Source of the DNA: Alteriqipengyuania halimionae
GTDB lineage: Bacteria; Pseudomonadota; Alphaproteobacteria; Sphingomonadales; Sphingomonadaceae
DNA: 64,000 nucleotides
Assembly: GCF_009827575.1 (NCBI RefSeq)
Contig: NZ_WTYR01000001.1
Location: 1,798,001 to 1,862,000, forward strand
Direction: 5' to 3'
The position numbers were made by a program, and so were the translations under genes. This document shows, piece by piece, positions 34,857-43,215 of the stretch. The notes below the pieces were generated by a model that had not been told where the DNA came from, searched no databases, and worked only from the letters and a program-made list of their open reading frames with translations. How positions within the stretch are numbered: the first letter of the stretch is position 1; every line of letters begins with the position of its first letter.

Positions 34857-35659
34857 TGTCGGCGCGGCGCCTGCTGATCGCGGGCGCCGCCGCCACCATT
34901 GGCGGTCTGCTATGGGCCGAGCGCAAGCGTCCGCTGCGTAAACGGACGGAGCCGTTGCTGCCGCGCACGGCGACCAATCTGCTGCTCGGTGCGAGCTGCG
35001 CGCTCGTCATCCGCGCGGTCGAAAAGCCGCTCGTCGATCGCGTGGTCGCAGCCAATTCGAAGGATGTGCGCGGCGTCATGCGTTTGCTGCCCAGGCAGCT
35101 GCGCCTCGTCGGCGGGCTGCTGGCGATGGATTACGCTTATTACTGGTGGCACGTTGCGACCCACAAGGTTCCGTTCCTCTGGCGCTTCCACCGCGTCCAC
35201 CATCTCGACCGCGACCTCGATTCATCGACCGCGATCCGATTTCACGGCCTCGACATGCTGGTCTCGCTGCCGTTCCGACTGGCGCAGACGCGACTGGTCG
35301 GCGCGGATCGCGCGACGCACGATGCGTGGCAGAATTTCTTCTTCGGTTCGGTGCTGGTCCATCATTCGAATCTCGCCCTGCCCGAAGGCTGGGACCGTAA
35401 CCTATCGCGGGTGCTGACCACGCCGAAAATGCACGGGATCCATCATTCGACGGTTCTTTCCGAGCAGGACAGCAACTGGACCAGCGGCTTCAGCCTGTGG
35501 GACCGGCTGCACGGGACTTTCCGCGGCGACGTGCCGCAGGGTGCGATCACGATCGGGGTCGAGGATGCGCGAGCCCCCGCAGACCATGATACCGCGCGCC
35601 TCTTGGAAGCGCCGTTCCGCGCCCTGCCTGCCCGTACCGACGCTCCGCGCTCGCGTTAA
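34856..35659 (+). CDS. Membrane fatty-acid hydroxylase / sterol desaturase family protein
   Basis: 267 residues. The di-iron histidine clusters of the superfamily are present: HVATHK, FHRVHH, VHHSN and MHGIHH. Two or three membrane-associated segments lie upstream of or between them. These enzymes hydroxylate or desaturate lipids using oxygen at the membrane. The substrate is unknown. The ATG at 34856 overlaps the putA stop (TGATG), so it is co-translated with putA despite having no obvious metabolic link. Confidence 0.9.
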   Translation: MSARRLLIAGAAATIGGLLWAERKRPLRKRTEPLLPRTATNLLLGASCALVIRAVEKPLVDRVVAANSKDVRGVMRLLPRQLRLVGGLLAMDYAYYWWHVATHKVPFLWRFHRVHHLDRDLDSSTAIRFHGLDMLVSLPFRLAQTRLVGADRATHDAWQNFFFGSVLVHHSNLALPEGWDRNLSRVLTTPKMHGIHHSTVLSEQDSNWTSGFSLWDRLHGTFRGDVPQGAITIGVEDARAPADHDTARLLEAPFRALPARTDAPRSR

Positions 35660-35721
35660 CCTGCGTTTAGGGACGTTCCGCGTATGCGGGGTGCGGCAAG
35701 TTTTGGTGGAAGGCATGGCGT

Positions 35722-37149
35722 ATGAACGCTCCTACGAAATCCCTCGTGGACGATGTGACGATCGAACCGATCGCAATCGGCAACGACGAGGCACTTCAAC
35801 GCGAGATCGGGGATGTCGCGATCGAATATAGCGAGGAGGATGCGGACACCCGCACGCTCGAGCGCTGGTTCATGGCGCGACCGCTGGCCGAGAAGGCCCG
35901 GATCGCTACCATCCTTTCGCTTGGCGGGATCGCCCTGATCGCTGTGCTGGCACTGCTCGGCTTTGCCTTTCCGGACGCTGCCGCACAGTTCAAGATCGCC
36001 ATTGTCGCGGTAGCGCTGGTCGGTATCGTGTTCGGCATCGGCACGCTGAATTTCATCAATCGCCGCATCATCCATCCTTTCACCGACATCGCCGAAAGCA
36101 TGACCCGGCTCGCCAGCGGCAAGCGCGACATCACGGTCTCGCATACCTCGCGGCAGGACGAGATCGGACAGCTTGCCCGCGCGCTCGAAGTGTTCGTGAA
36201 GTCGGGTCACAAGCTCGACGAACTGTTCGCCGACCGCAAGCGAGCCGCCGAAGAGCGCGAGCAGGCCCGCATCGAAAAGCTCGCCGCCGCCGAAAACGCG
36301 CGGCGCGAAGCCGTCGATCGGCTCGCCGCCGATTTCGAAACCTCGATCGGCCGCGTGGCCAGCGGGGTCGCTTCGGCCAGCGCGCAATTGCAGGAAACCG
36401 CCACGTCGATGGCAATCGCCGCCGAGCAGGCGACCACCCAGACGGGCCAGGTCGCCAATGCGATGGACCAGGCGCATGCGGGTGTCACCTCGGCCGCCAC
36501 GGCCTCGGACGAATTCGCCATGTCGATCGCCGAGATCAGCCGTCAGGCCACGCAATCCGCCGAACTCGCGCGCAAGGCCAACGATACGGCGGGCAGTGCC
36601 GACGAAACCATCTCGGCGCTCTCCGAAAGCGCGGCGCAGGTCGGCCAGATCGTCGAATTGATTCAGACGATTGCGCAAAAGACCAACCTCCTCGCCCTCA
36701 ACGCCTCGATCGAGGCGGCGCGCGGCGGGGAAGCCGGGCGAGGCTTTGCGGTGGTTGCCAGCGAGGTCAAGGAACTGGCCGCGCAGACCAGCCGCGCGAC
36801 CGAGGAAGTGGCCGAACAGATCCGCGCGATCCAGGGCTCGACCGATGCCAGCGTGGGCGCCTTGCGCTCGATTGCGGGACAGATCGAGCAACTCGAAGGC
36901 ACCGCGATTTCGATCGCCAGCGCGGTCGACCAGCAATCGGTGGCGGGCCGCGATCTGGCGAAGAATATCGACATTGCCGCGCGCGCGACCGACGAGGTTT
37001 CGAACAGCGTCGAGCAGGTCCGCGAGACCTCGATCGCCAACGGTGCCGCGGCGAGCCAGGTGCTCTCGAGCGCGACCGAACTCGAAGGCCAGGCCTCGAG
37101 CCTGCGCCAGGAAGTCGACGGGTTCCTCAAGCAGATCCGCGCGGGCTAA
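35722..37149 (+). CDS. Methyl-accepting chemotaxis protein without a periplasmic ligand domain
   Basis: 475 residues. After an acidic cytoplasmic N-terminus of about 58 residues there are two membrane segments ([20 protein letters not shown] and [16 protein letters not shown]) separated by only about ten residues. A HAMP linker ([20 protein letters not shown]) and a long coiled-coil signalling domain with the conserved hairpin [21 protein letters not shown] follow. It should couple to CheW/CheA. With no extracellular sensor it may read an internal or membrane cue. No che gene is adjacent. The start has GGAAGG upstream. Confidence 0.93.
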   Translation: MNAPTKSLVDDVTIEPIAIGNDEALQREIGDVAIEYSEEDADTRTLERWFMARPLAEKARIATILSLGGIALIAVLALLGFAFPDAAAQFKIAIVAVALVGIVFGIGTLNFINRRIIHPFTDIAESMTRLASGKRDITVSHTSRQDEIGQLARALEVFVKSGHKLDELFADRKRAAEEREQARIEKLAAAENARREAVDRLAADFETSIGRVASGVASASAQLQETATSMAIAAEQATTQTGQVANAMDQAHAGVTSAATASDEFAMSIAEISRQATQSAELARKANDTAGSADETISALSESAAQVGQIVELIQTIAQKTNLLALNASIEAARGGEAGRGFAVVASEVKELAAQTSRATEEVAEQIRAIQGSTDASVGALRSIAGQIEQLEGTAISIASAVDQQSVAGRDLAKNIDIAARATDEVSNSVEQVRETSIANGAAASQVLSSATELEGQASSLRQEVDGFLKQIRAG

Positions 37150-37150
37150 A

Positions 37151-37172
37151 CGTCGGCGCAGCCACGCCGACG
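37151..37172. terminator. Hairpin after the chemoreceptor gene
   Basis: CGTCGGCG and CGCCGACG form a perfect 8-bp stem with a 6-base loop directly after the chemoreceptor stop. There is no T tract, so it may only stabilise the transcript end or act with Rho. Confidence 0.4.
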
Positions 37173-37200
37173 CCTGGCGAACACCTGTCGATCAGGCGCT

Positions 37201-37246
37201 TGATCGGGACCGAACGGCGTAAGACACCGCTCGGTCCGCTCGATCA
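37201..37246. terminator. Long imperfect hairpin between convergent genes
   Basis: TGATCGGGACCGAACGG (37201-37217) pairs with CCGCTCGGTCCGCTCGATCA (37227-37246), with one mismatch and a two-base bulge. The right arm includes the stop codon of the minus-strand amidohydrolase gene. It lies between two convergent genes and could end both transcripts, though it lacks a T tract. Confidence 0.45.
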
Positions 37247-40200
37247 GTCTTCCCACCAATAGGGCAGGCGCTGCGCATCGCCGGTCTTTACCTCGTTCAT
37301 CGTGCGCGCATCGTACATCCGCCCGCCAAGCATGACGTAGCGGATCTTGTCCGAATTGCGGATGTCTTCGCTGGGATCGGCATCGAGCACGATCAGGTCC
37401 GCGAGCTTGCCCGCTTCGAGGCTGCCGATATCGCGATCCATGCCGAGCGAGCGCGCCGGCACGATCGTTCCGGCACGCAGCGCCTCGACCGGCGACATCC
37501 CGCCGCGCACGAAGCTCCATAGCTCCCAATGCGCCGCGATCCCGGGCTGCTGGCCGTGGGCGCCGATCGACACTTCGACCCCGCGTTCGGCGAGCTTCTT
37601 CGCCTCGCGCGCATTCTCGTCGTCGTAGAACGCCCATTCGGGGGCCTTGGTGCGACGCGCGGTGCCCGCGAGCAGCCATTCGGGCGGCGAGTGGACCAGC
37701 AGCGGATTGGCGAACACATCGGTCGCCTGCCGCCAGTAGGGATCGCCCGCCAGCCCGCTATAGGTCACCACCAGGGTCGGGGTGTAATTGGTGTCCGACT
37801 GGCTGAAGAATTGCAGCACGTCTTCATACATCACGCCCACCGGCACATTGTGTTCGAGCGTCGAATTGCCATCGGCGATGATGTTCATGTCCATCCCGAA
37901 CAGCGAACCGCCTTCGGCCACCACCAGCATGTTTTCCGCCCGCGCGGCGGCCACCACCTGCTGGCGCTGTTCGCGCCGAGGCTGGTTGTAATTCTTCACC
38001 GAAATACCGCCCTGCGCCTTGATCCGGCGGACATGGGCAAGCGCGTCGTCGTAGCTGTCGATCCGGGCGAAGAAGCCGGGGGCCTTCGCCCCATAGATCA
38101 CCTCGCCGGTCGAGAAGATGCGCGGGCCGAGCAGGCTGCCGGTCTGCTGGCGTTCGGCGGCGGCGAAGATCGTGCTCGCCTGCGAGGACGGATCGTGGAT
38201 CGTCGTCGTGCCGAGTGCAAGCTGCTGGACCTGGGCCCAGTTCTGCTGCGGGATCAGATCGTTCTGTCCCTGCGGTCCGTGCGCATGCGCATCGACGAGG
38301 CCGGGAATGATCGTCTTGCCGGTCACATCGACCGTGGTCGCACCGCGCGGGATAGCGACCGCACCGTTTTCGCCGACGGCGACGATGCGATCGCCGCGGA
38401 TCAGGACCACGCCGTTCTCGATCGCGCTTGCGCCGCTGTCACCTGCCATGGTCAGCACCCGCCCACCGACGAGGGCCACCGTGCCGTCATACTTGTCGGC
38501 GGGGACCGTCATTGCCAGCGAGACGCCTTCGGTCGGCGGAGTAAACTCGGTGTCCGAGCCCGGTCCGTCGGCAAACAGCTGGTCGAGACCGACGCGGTGG
38601 AAGGTCGGGCCATTCGACCAGGTGATCGTGCGACCGTCGGCGCTCCATCCGACATAATCGGCCCCGCCACTCGAGACCTTGGTGACCGGCAGCGCGCCGC
38701 CGCTCTCGCTCACCCCGACCGCCTGACCGCCGGGGATCAGTGGCATCACGAACAGTTCGTAGTTCTGGACATAGGCGACATATTCGCCCGTGGGCGAGAC
38801 GCTGAACGTGCTGGCCAGATCGCCTTGCGCATGGACGCGCTTGGCCTCGCCATTCAGATCGGTCGAGATCAGCTGCAGATTGCCGCCGCCGAAGCCGAGC
38901 GAGAACAGCCGATCGCCATCGGCACCGAATTGCGGATTGGAAAGGCCGCGTGCGATCAGGTCGGGCGTCCCGCCACCGGTGCTCACCATATAGGTGCCCG
39001 CATCCTCGGAATATTCGGGGTCGACCATATAGCCGCCCTCGCCCTTCTGGAACACGATGGTGCGACCATCGGGCGAGAAGCGCGGGCTCGAATAATGGCC
39101 CGGCACGCTCGTGACCTTGCGCGGATTGCGACCGTTGGCATCGGCGACCACGATCTCGCCCAGCCCGCTATCGGTCCAGCGGACCCACGCCATCCTGTCG
39201 CCATCGCGCGAGAAGGTCGGCCAGCCCTCGATCGCATCGCTCTCGCGCGTAAGGCGCTTGGGGGCACCTCCTGCCGTATCCTTAACCCACAATTTGCCGA
39301 GGCTTTCGAACACCACGCGGCGCCCGTCGGGCGATAGCGTCGCGCCCTTGGGCATCTTGGTCGTGACCGTTTCGGGGGCGACCTCGATCACCAGATGCGG
39401 GGCGCTGGCGACGCCGCGCGTATCGTCGATCCGGAACGGGATCACCGTGGCCCCGCTGCCATCGGCGTTGACCCGGCGCAGCTTGCCGCCGGCCCAGAAA
39501 ACGATGGCCGAGCTATCGGGCATCCAGTCCATATTGGGATAGACGCCATAGACCGCCCAGGTGCCCTGCAAGTCGAGATCGAGATCGCCATAGATCTCGC
39601 GCTCGCGCCCGGTCGCCAGGTCCTTGACGAACAGCTTGGTCTGGTCGCGATCGCGCCGGACGAAGGCCATCAGCTTGCCATCGGGCGACGGGGTCGGGCG
39701 GACCGAACCGCCATAGCCCGACACCGCAGTGCGCGTTTCGCCGGTGGCGATGTCGTAGCGTTCGATCTCGAACAGCGACTGGGTGGTGTCCTGCCCGTAT
39801 TCGAAGATCGGGCCGGACGAGACGTTCTTGGTGTAATAGATCGCCTCGCCATCGGGGGAATAGATCGGCTCGCCGAGCTCTTTCTGGTGCTGCGGATTGG
39901 GCCGCTCGACCAGCGCGACGCCGCCGCCGCCCGAGACGTGATAGAGCCACACTTCGCCGGTGCCCGCGCTGCGGCCGGTGGTGAAATGCTTCTTGGCGAT
40001 GATGAAGCGACCGTCGGGCGACCAGTTAGGCTGGTTCAACAGACGGAAGCTCTCCTTGGTGAGCTGCTTCTTGTCCGAACCGTCGGCATTCATGATCCAG
40101 ATATTGTCGCCGCCCCCGCGATCCGAGGTGAAGGCGATCCGCCGGCCATCAGGCGACCAGCGCGGCTGCACTTCCCATGCGAGACCCTCGGCGATGCGCA

Positions 40201-40597
40201 CCGGCGTACCGCCCGAAACCGGCATGGTGTAGATATCGCCGAGCATGGCGAACGCGAGCATCCGGCCATCGGGCGAGATGTCGACATCCATCCAGGTGCC
40301 TTCATCGGTGCGGATCGGGATCTGCTTGATATCGAATCCGGGAGGGGCGGTAACGTCCCATTTGCCATCGTCCTTGGCCGCATCGGCGACCGGCGTTGCG
40401 TCGACCTCTTCGCCACTGTCCTGCGCGGGCAGATCGGCCGGCTCGGGCTGCGGCGGGATCACTTCGTCTTCGGGCTTCTCGGTCTCTTCGACCGGCTGAT
40501 CCTGCACGTCGCTGTTCTGGGCGAAGGCAGGCTGCGCGGCGAGAACGAGCGCGAGTGCGGACGCGACGCCGGTGGTGCGGAGTTTGGCAAATGTCAT
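37244..40597 (-). CDS. Exported TolB-like WD40/PD40 and amidohydrolase protein
   Basis: 1117 residues from ATG 40597, with GGGAGA before it. A signal peptide (LVLAAQPAFAQ) is followed by a Pro/Glu-rich linker of about 60 residues. A long run of PD40 beta-propeller repeats comes next (for example VDISPDGRMLAFAMLGDIY, RWSPDGRRIAFTSDRGG, RFSPDGRTIVFQKGEGG; about residues 90-720). The C-terminal 400 residues are a metal-dependent amidohydrolase (IIPGLVDAHAHGPQGQND with the HxH metal site; LADLIVLDADPSEDIRNSD at the end). It is probably a periplasmic hydrolase of peptide-like or cyclic amides, with the propellers guiding substrate. Natural substrates of this family are mostly unknown. Confidence 0.92.
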   Translation of the reverse strand: MTFAKLRTTGVASALALVLAAQPAFAQNSDVQDQPVEETEKPEDEVIPPQPEPADLPAQDSGEEVDATPVADAAKDDGKWDVTAPPGFDIKQIPIRTDEGTWMDVDISPDGRMLAFAMLGDIYTMPVSGGTPVRIAEGLAWEVQPRWSPDGRRIAFTSDRGGGDNIWIMNADGSDKKQLTKESFRLLNQPNWSPDGRFIIAKKHFTTGRSAGTGEVWLYHVSGGGGVALVERPNPQHQKELGEPIYSPDGEAIYYTKNVSSGPIFEYGQDTTQSLFEIERYDIATGETRTAVSGYGGSVRPTPSPDGKLMAFVRRDRDQTKLFVKDLATGREREIYGDLDLDLQGTWAVYGVYPNMDWMPDSSAIVFWAGGKLRRVNADGSGATVIPFRIDDTRGVASAPHLVIEVAPETVTTKMPKGATLSPDGRRVVFESLGKLWVKDTAGGAPKRLTRESDAIEGWPTFSRDGDRMAWVRWTDSGLGEIVVADANGRNPRKVTSVPGHYSSPRFSPDGRTIVFQKGEGGYMVDPEYSEDAGTYMVSTGGGTPDLIARGLSNPQFGADGDRLFSLGFGGGNLQLISTDLNGEAKRVHAQGDLASTFSVSPTGEYVAYVQNYELFVMPLIPGGQAVGVSESGGALPVTKVSSGGADYVGWSADGRTITWSNGPTFHRVGLDQLFADGPGSDTEFTPPTEGVSLAMTVPADKYDGTVALVGGRVLTMAGDSGASAIENGVVLIRGDRIVAVGENGAVAIPRGATTVDVTGKTIIPGLVDAHAHGPQGQNDLIPQQNWAQVQQLALGTTTIHDPSSQASTIFAAAERQQTGSLLGPRIFSTGEVIYGAKAPGFFARIDSYDDALAHVRRIKAQGGISVKNYNQPRREQRQQVVAAARAENMLVVAEGGSLFGMDMNIIADGNSTLEHNVPVGVMYEDVLQFFSQSDTNYTPTLVVTYSGLAGDPYWRQATDVFANPLLVHSPPEWLLAGTARRTKAPEWAFYDDENAREAKKLAERGVEVSIGAHGQQPGIAAHWELWSFVRGGMSPVEALRAGTIVPARSLGMDRDIGSLEAGKLADLIVLDADPSEDIRNSDKIRYVMLGGRMYDARTMNEVKTGDAQRLPYWWED

Positions 40598-40694
40598 CGA
40601 AGTCTCCCTGTTCGCGCATGGCGTAGCAAAGCACGCGGGCGATGCACGTGGATTTTCGATGGAATGCACCGGCACCCGCACTATGGTCGTCGCC

Positions 40695-41273
40695 ATGCAA
40701 TTTCCCCGCATCGTTATTTTCGCGCGGCTCCCGGTCGCAGGCGAGTGCAAGACGCGGCTGATTCCCGGATTCGGTGCCGAAGGTGCGGCGGCGATCTATC
40801 GCAAGCTGCTGCTCCACACGGTGCGCCAGGCCGAAGCCAGCGGACTGCCGGTCGAACTGCGCATAACCGGCGGCAGCGAGACACAGTTTCGCGCGCTTCT
40901 GGGCGATGGACCGGTGCTGGTCGAACAGGGCGACGGTGATCTGGGCGACAAGCTGGCCCGCGTTGCACCACCCGCGCTGATCGTCGGCAGCGATTGCCCG
41001 GCGGTGATCCCCAACCTCTTCATCGCCGCCGCGACCGCGCTGGCCGAGCGCGATGTCGTGATCGGTCCTGCCGAAGACGGGGGCTATTACCTGATCGGCT
41101 TCAACCGCGAGGTATCCTTCCTGTTCGAGGACATGGAATGGAGCACCGACAGCGTCTTTGCCGAGACCATGGCGCGCCTCGCGCGGGCGCAGATCGCGCC
41201 TGCCGTGCTGCCCGAACTGGCCGATGTCGACGAGCCCGAAGACCTCGCCGACTGGCCCGAATTCCGACCGTGA
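40695..41273 (+). CDS. TIGR04282-type glycosyltransferase (DUF2064, arsenosugar-cluster type)
   Basis: About 192 residues from ATG 40695 (ATG 40683 is also in frame). It matches the family named arsenosugar biosynthesis glycosyltransferase TIGR04282: IVIFARLPVAGECKTRLIPGFG, VGSDCPAVIP and GPAEDGGYYLIG, a nucleotidyltransferase-like GT-A fold. The last bases overlap the next gene, of the partner family TIGR04283 (GTGA). Its donor and acceptor are unknown, and the family name comes from genome neighbourhoods. Confidence 0.9.
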   Translation: MQFPRIVIFARLPVAGECKTRLIPGFGAEGAAAIYRKLLLHTVRQAEASGLPVELRITGGSETQFRALLGDGPVLVEQGDGDLGDKLARVAPPALIVGSDCPAVIPNLFIAAATALAERDVVIGPAEDGGYYLIGFNREVSFLFEDMEWSTDSVFAETMARLARAQIAPAVLPELADVDEPEDLADWPEFRP

Positions 41274-41992
41274 GCGTCACCCTTCTGATCCCGGTGCTGG
41301 ACGAGGCAAAGGCGCTGCCCGCGCTGGTCGAGCACTTGGCGCAGCTTGAGCCCTCACCCGACGAGGTCTTGCTGGTCGATGGCGGCAGCAGCGATGCGAC
41401 ATGCGACATCGCCTGCGCGGCGGGCTGGCGGGTGCTGGAAACCGAACGCGGACGGGCGCGGCAGATCAATGCCGGGGTCGCCGCCGCGACATCGGATATG
41501 GTGTGCGTCCTCCACGCCGATACCCAGCCGCCGCGCGATCTGGTGGCGGTGATCGCGCAGACGCTGGCCGACAAGCGCACCGCGCTGGCCGGGTTCACCA
41601 CCGTGCTGCGCGGGCCCGAAAAGACGCGCTGGGGCACCAGCTTCCACAACTGGATCAAGACCTGGTACGCCCCGCTGCTGCTTCGCCCGCACCTCTTTTT
41701 CAAAGGCGTGCGGCTGCTGTTCGGCGACCATGCGATGTTCTTTCGCGCAGCCGATTTCCTCGCCGCCGGGGGCTGCGATCCGGGTACGCCGGTGATGGAG
41801 GAAGCCGATCTGTGCATCCGCATGGCCGAGTACGGGCGCGTGCGCCTGATCCCGAGGGTGATCTACACCTCGGACCGGCGGGTGGCCGAATGGGGCGCGC
41901 TCAAGGCCAACTGGATCTATTTCAAGGTCGGGCTGATGTGGGCCTTCGGCGCCCGCGAACGGCTGGCCGACCATTATCCGGACGTGCGATAG
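41270..41992 (+). CDS. TIGR04283-type glycosyltransferase family 2 protein
   Basis: 240 residues starting with GTG at 41270, overlapping the preceding stop. A GT2 fold: VTLLIPVLDEAKALPALVEHL, VLLVDGGSSDATCDIA, and the metal-binding HADTQPP. GDHAMFFRAADFLAAGG and VMEEADLCIRM complete the active site. It is the usual partner of TIGR04282. Its stop codon lies at the edge of a G/C-rich palindromic repeat shared with the converging epimerase gene. Confidence 0.9.
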   Translation: MSVTLLIPVLDEAKALPALVEHLAQLEPSPDEVLLVDGGSSDATCDIACAAGWRVLETERGRARQINAGVAAATSDMVCVLHADTQPPRDLVAVIAQTLADKRTALAGFTTVLRGPEKTRWGTSFHNWIKTWYAPLLLRPHLFFKGVRLLFGDHAMFFRAADFLAAGGCDPGTPVMEEADLCIRMAEYGRVRLIPRVIYTSDRRVAEWGALKANWIYFKVGLMWAFGARERLADHYPDVR

Positions 41993-42093
41993 CTCCCTCC
42001 CCCGCGCGGGGGAGGGTCGGGGTGGGGGCGTGCAACACTACCTGGCGAGTGCCGCGCACCCACCCCCAACCCCTCCCTCCAGGGAGGGGAGCT
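41991..42093. repeat. G/C-rich palindromic intergenic repeat, copy 1
   Basis: AGCTCCCTCCCCC at the left end and CCCTCCAGGGAGGGGAGCT at the right end are inverted. Inside lie GGTCGGGGTGGGGG and its counterpart CACCCCCAACCCCTCCC. The element fills the whole gap between two convergent genes and supplies part of both stop codons. A similar element occurs at 45671-45766. It can fold into a long stem and probably acts as a bidirectional terminator. Confidence 0.8.
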
Positions 42094-43120
42094 AAGCGTC
42101 TTGGCTTTCCTTCGAGAGAAACCCCGCCTCGATGCAATAGGCGATCAGCGTGCGCAGATAGTCGGCATCGGTGGGGCGCGATTGCAGCCCGGTGAGCGCG
42201 CGAAACCGGCGGTCGTCGAACCGCGGGTCGCGCTGGAAATAGCTCGCATAGAGCCCGGCAATGCGTCCGTAGAGCCGCCGCTCGAATGGCGGTAGCGCAG
42301 CCGGGTCGAAATCCTCGGGTGCGACCATGCGGGGGCGGGAGAATTGCGGCCAGGCGCCGATCGCATCGGCAAACCCCTCGACCGAAACCGGCGCGCCGGT
42401 GACGAGGTGATAAGTGCCGCCTTGAGCGTCGCCCCAATGCTCGACGATCGCCGCCAGCCCTGCCGCAACATGGTCGATCGGGACGAAATCGAGGCTCGCA
42501 CCGGGGCGCGCTTCCATCTGCGTCACCCGGCCTTCGGCAACCAGTTTGAACGCGGCGTAGATCGTGTCGAACTGGCGGATCGCACCGCTTGCGCTGTCGC
42601 CGGTCACGATCGAGGGGCGCGCGATCGCGAACGGCAATCCGCTCGCTTGCACCAGCCGCTCGGCGGCGGCCTTGGAGCGTTCGTAGCCATTGGCAAAGCC
42701 TTCGCTCGGCAGCGGATCGTCTTCCAGGATCGCCCCGTCGCGCGCGCCGCAGACATAGGCGGTGGAGACGTAGAGCACCCCGCAATCGTCCAGCCGCGCG
42801 AGGTCGAGCACATGCGCTGTGCCCTGCGTGTTGATCCGCTCGTGCTCCTCGTCGGACAAATCAAACCGCACGGTCGCCGCGCAATGGACGATCAGATCGT
42901 GCGCTTGGGCGAGGTCGCGCGCCTCGCTCTCCTCCAAGCCCAGCAGCGGCTCGCCGATATCGCAGGCGTGTACGCCCGCTACCGGCACCAGAGCGCCGTC
43001 ATTGCCTCGGATCTCGCGGTTGCGGTGGACCAGTGCGGTGACGTCGTGCCCCGCCGCGACCAGCCGCGCGGCGAGCTCGCCACCGATCAGCCCTGCCGCT
43101 CCGGTCAGCAGGATGCGCAA
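42092..43120 (-). CDS. NAD(P)-dependent epimerase/dehydratase family protein
   Basis: 342 residues from a TTG at 43120 (RILLTGAAGLIGGELAARLV), preceded by ACAGG. The Rossmann motif TGAAGLIGG and the catalytic Tyr-Lys (GYERSKAAAERLVQ) identify an extended short-chain dehydrogenase resembling nucleotide-sugar epimerases, dihydroflavonol reductases or acyl-reductases (CAATVRF, YVSTAYVCG). The C-terminal 100 residues are variable. It sits inside the glycosyltransferase/reductase/radical-SAM cluster but on the opposite strand. Its substrate is not predictable. Confidence 0.85.
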   Translation of the reverse strand: MRILLTGAAGLIGGELAARLVAAGHDVTALVHRNREIRGNDGALVPVAGVHACDIGEPLLGLEESEARDLAQAHDLIVHCAATVRFDLSDEEHERINTQGTAHVLDLARLDDCGVLYVSTAYVCGARDGAILEDDPLPSEGFANGYERSKAAAERLVQASGLPFAIARPSIVTGDSASGAIRQFDTIYAAFKLVAEGRVTQMEARPGASLDFVPIDHVAAGLAAIVEHWGDAQGGTYHLVTGAPVSVEGFADAIGAWPQFSRPRMVAPEDFDPAALPPFERRLYGRIAGLYASYFQRDPRFDDRRFRALTGLQSRPTDADYLRTLIAYCIEAGFLSKESQDA

Positions 43121-43215
43121 TCGATTTTGCCTGTCATGAAACTGCTTGGCCCCCGGCAACGTATAGGTCACTGTATGAGCCAACGTGACGACACGCCACA
43201 CTTGCAGGACATTTG

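Noticed and set aside
42001-42093. CRISPR-like or transposon-end interpretation of the G/C-rich repeats
   Set aside because: There are only two dispersed copies with different inner loops, no spacer pattern and no transposase gene nearby.
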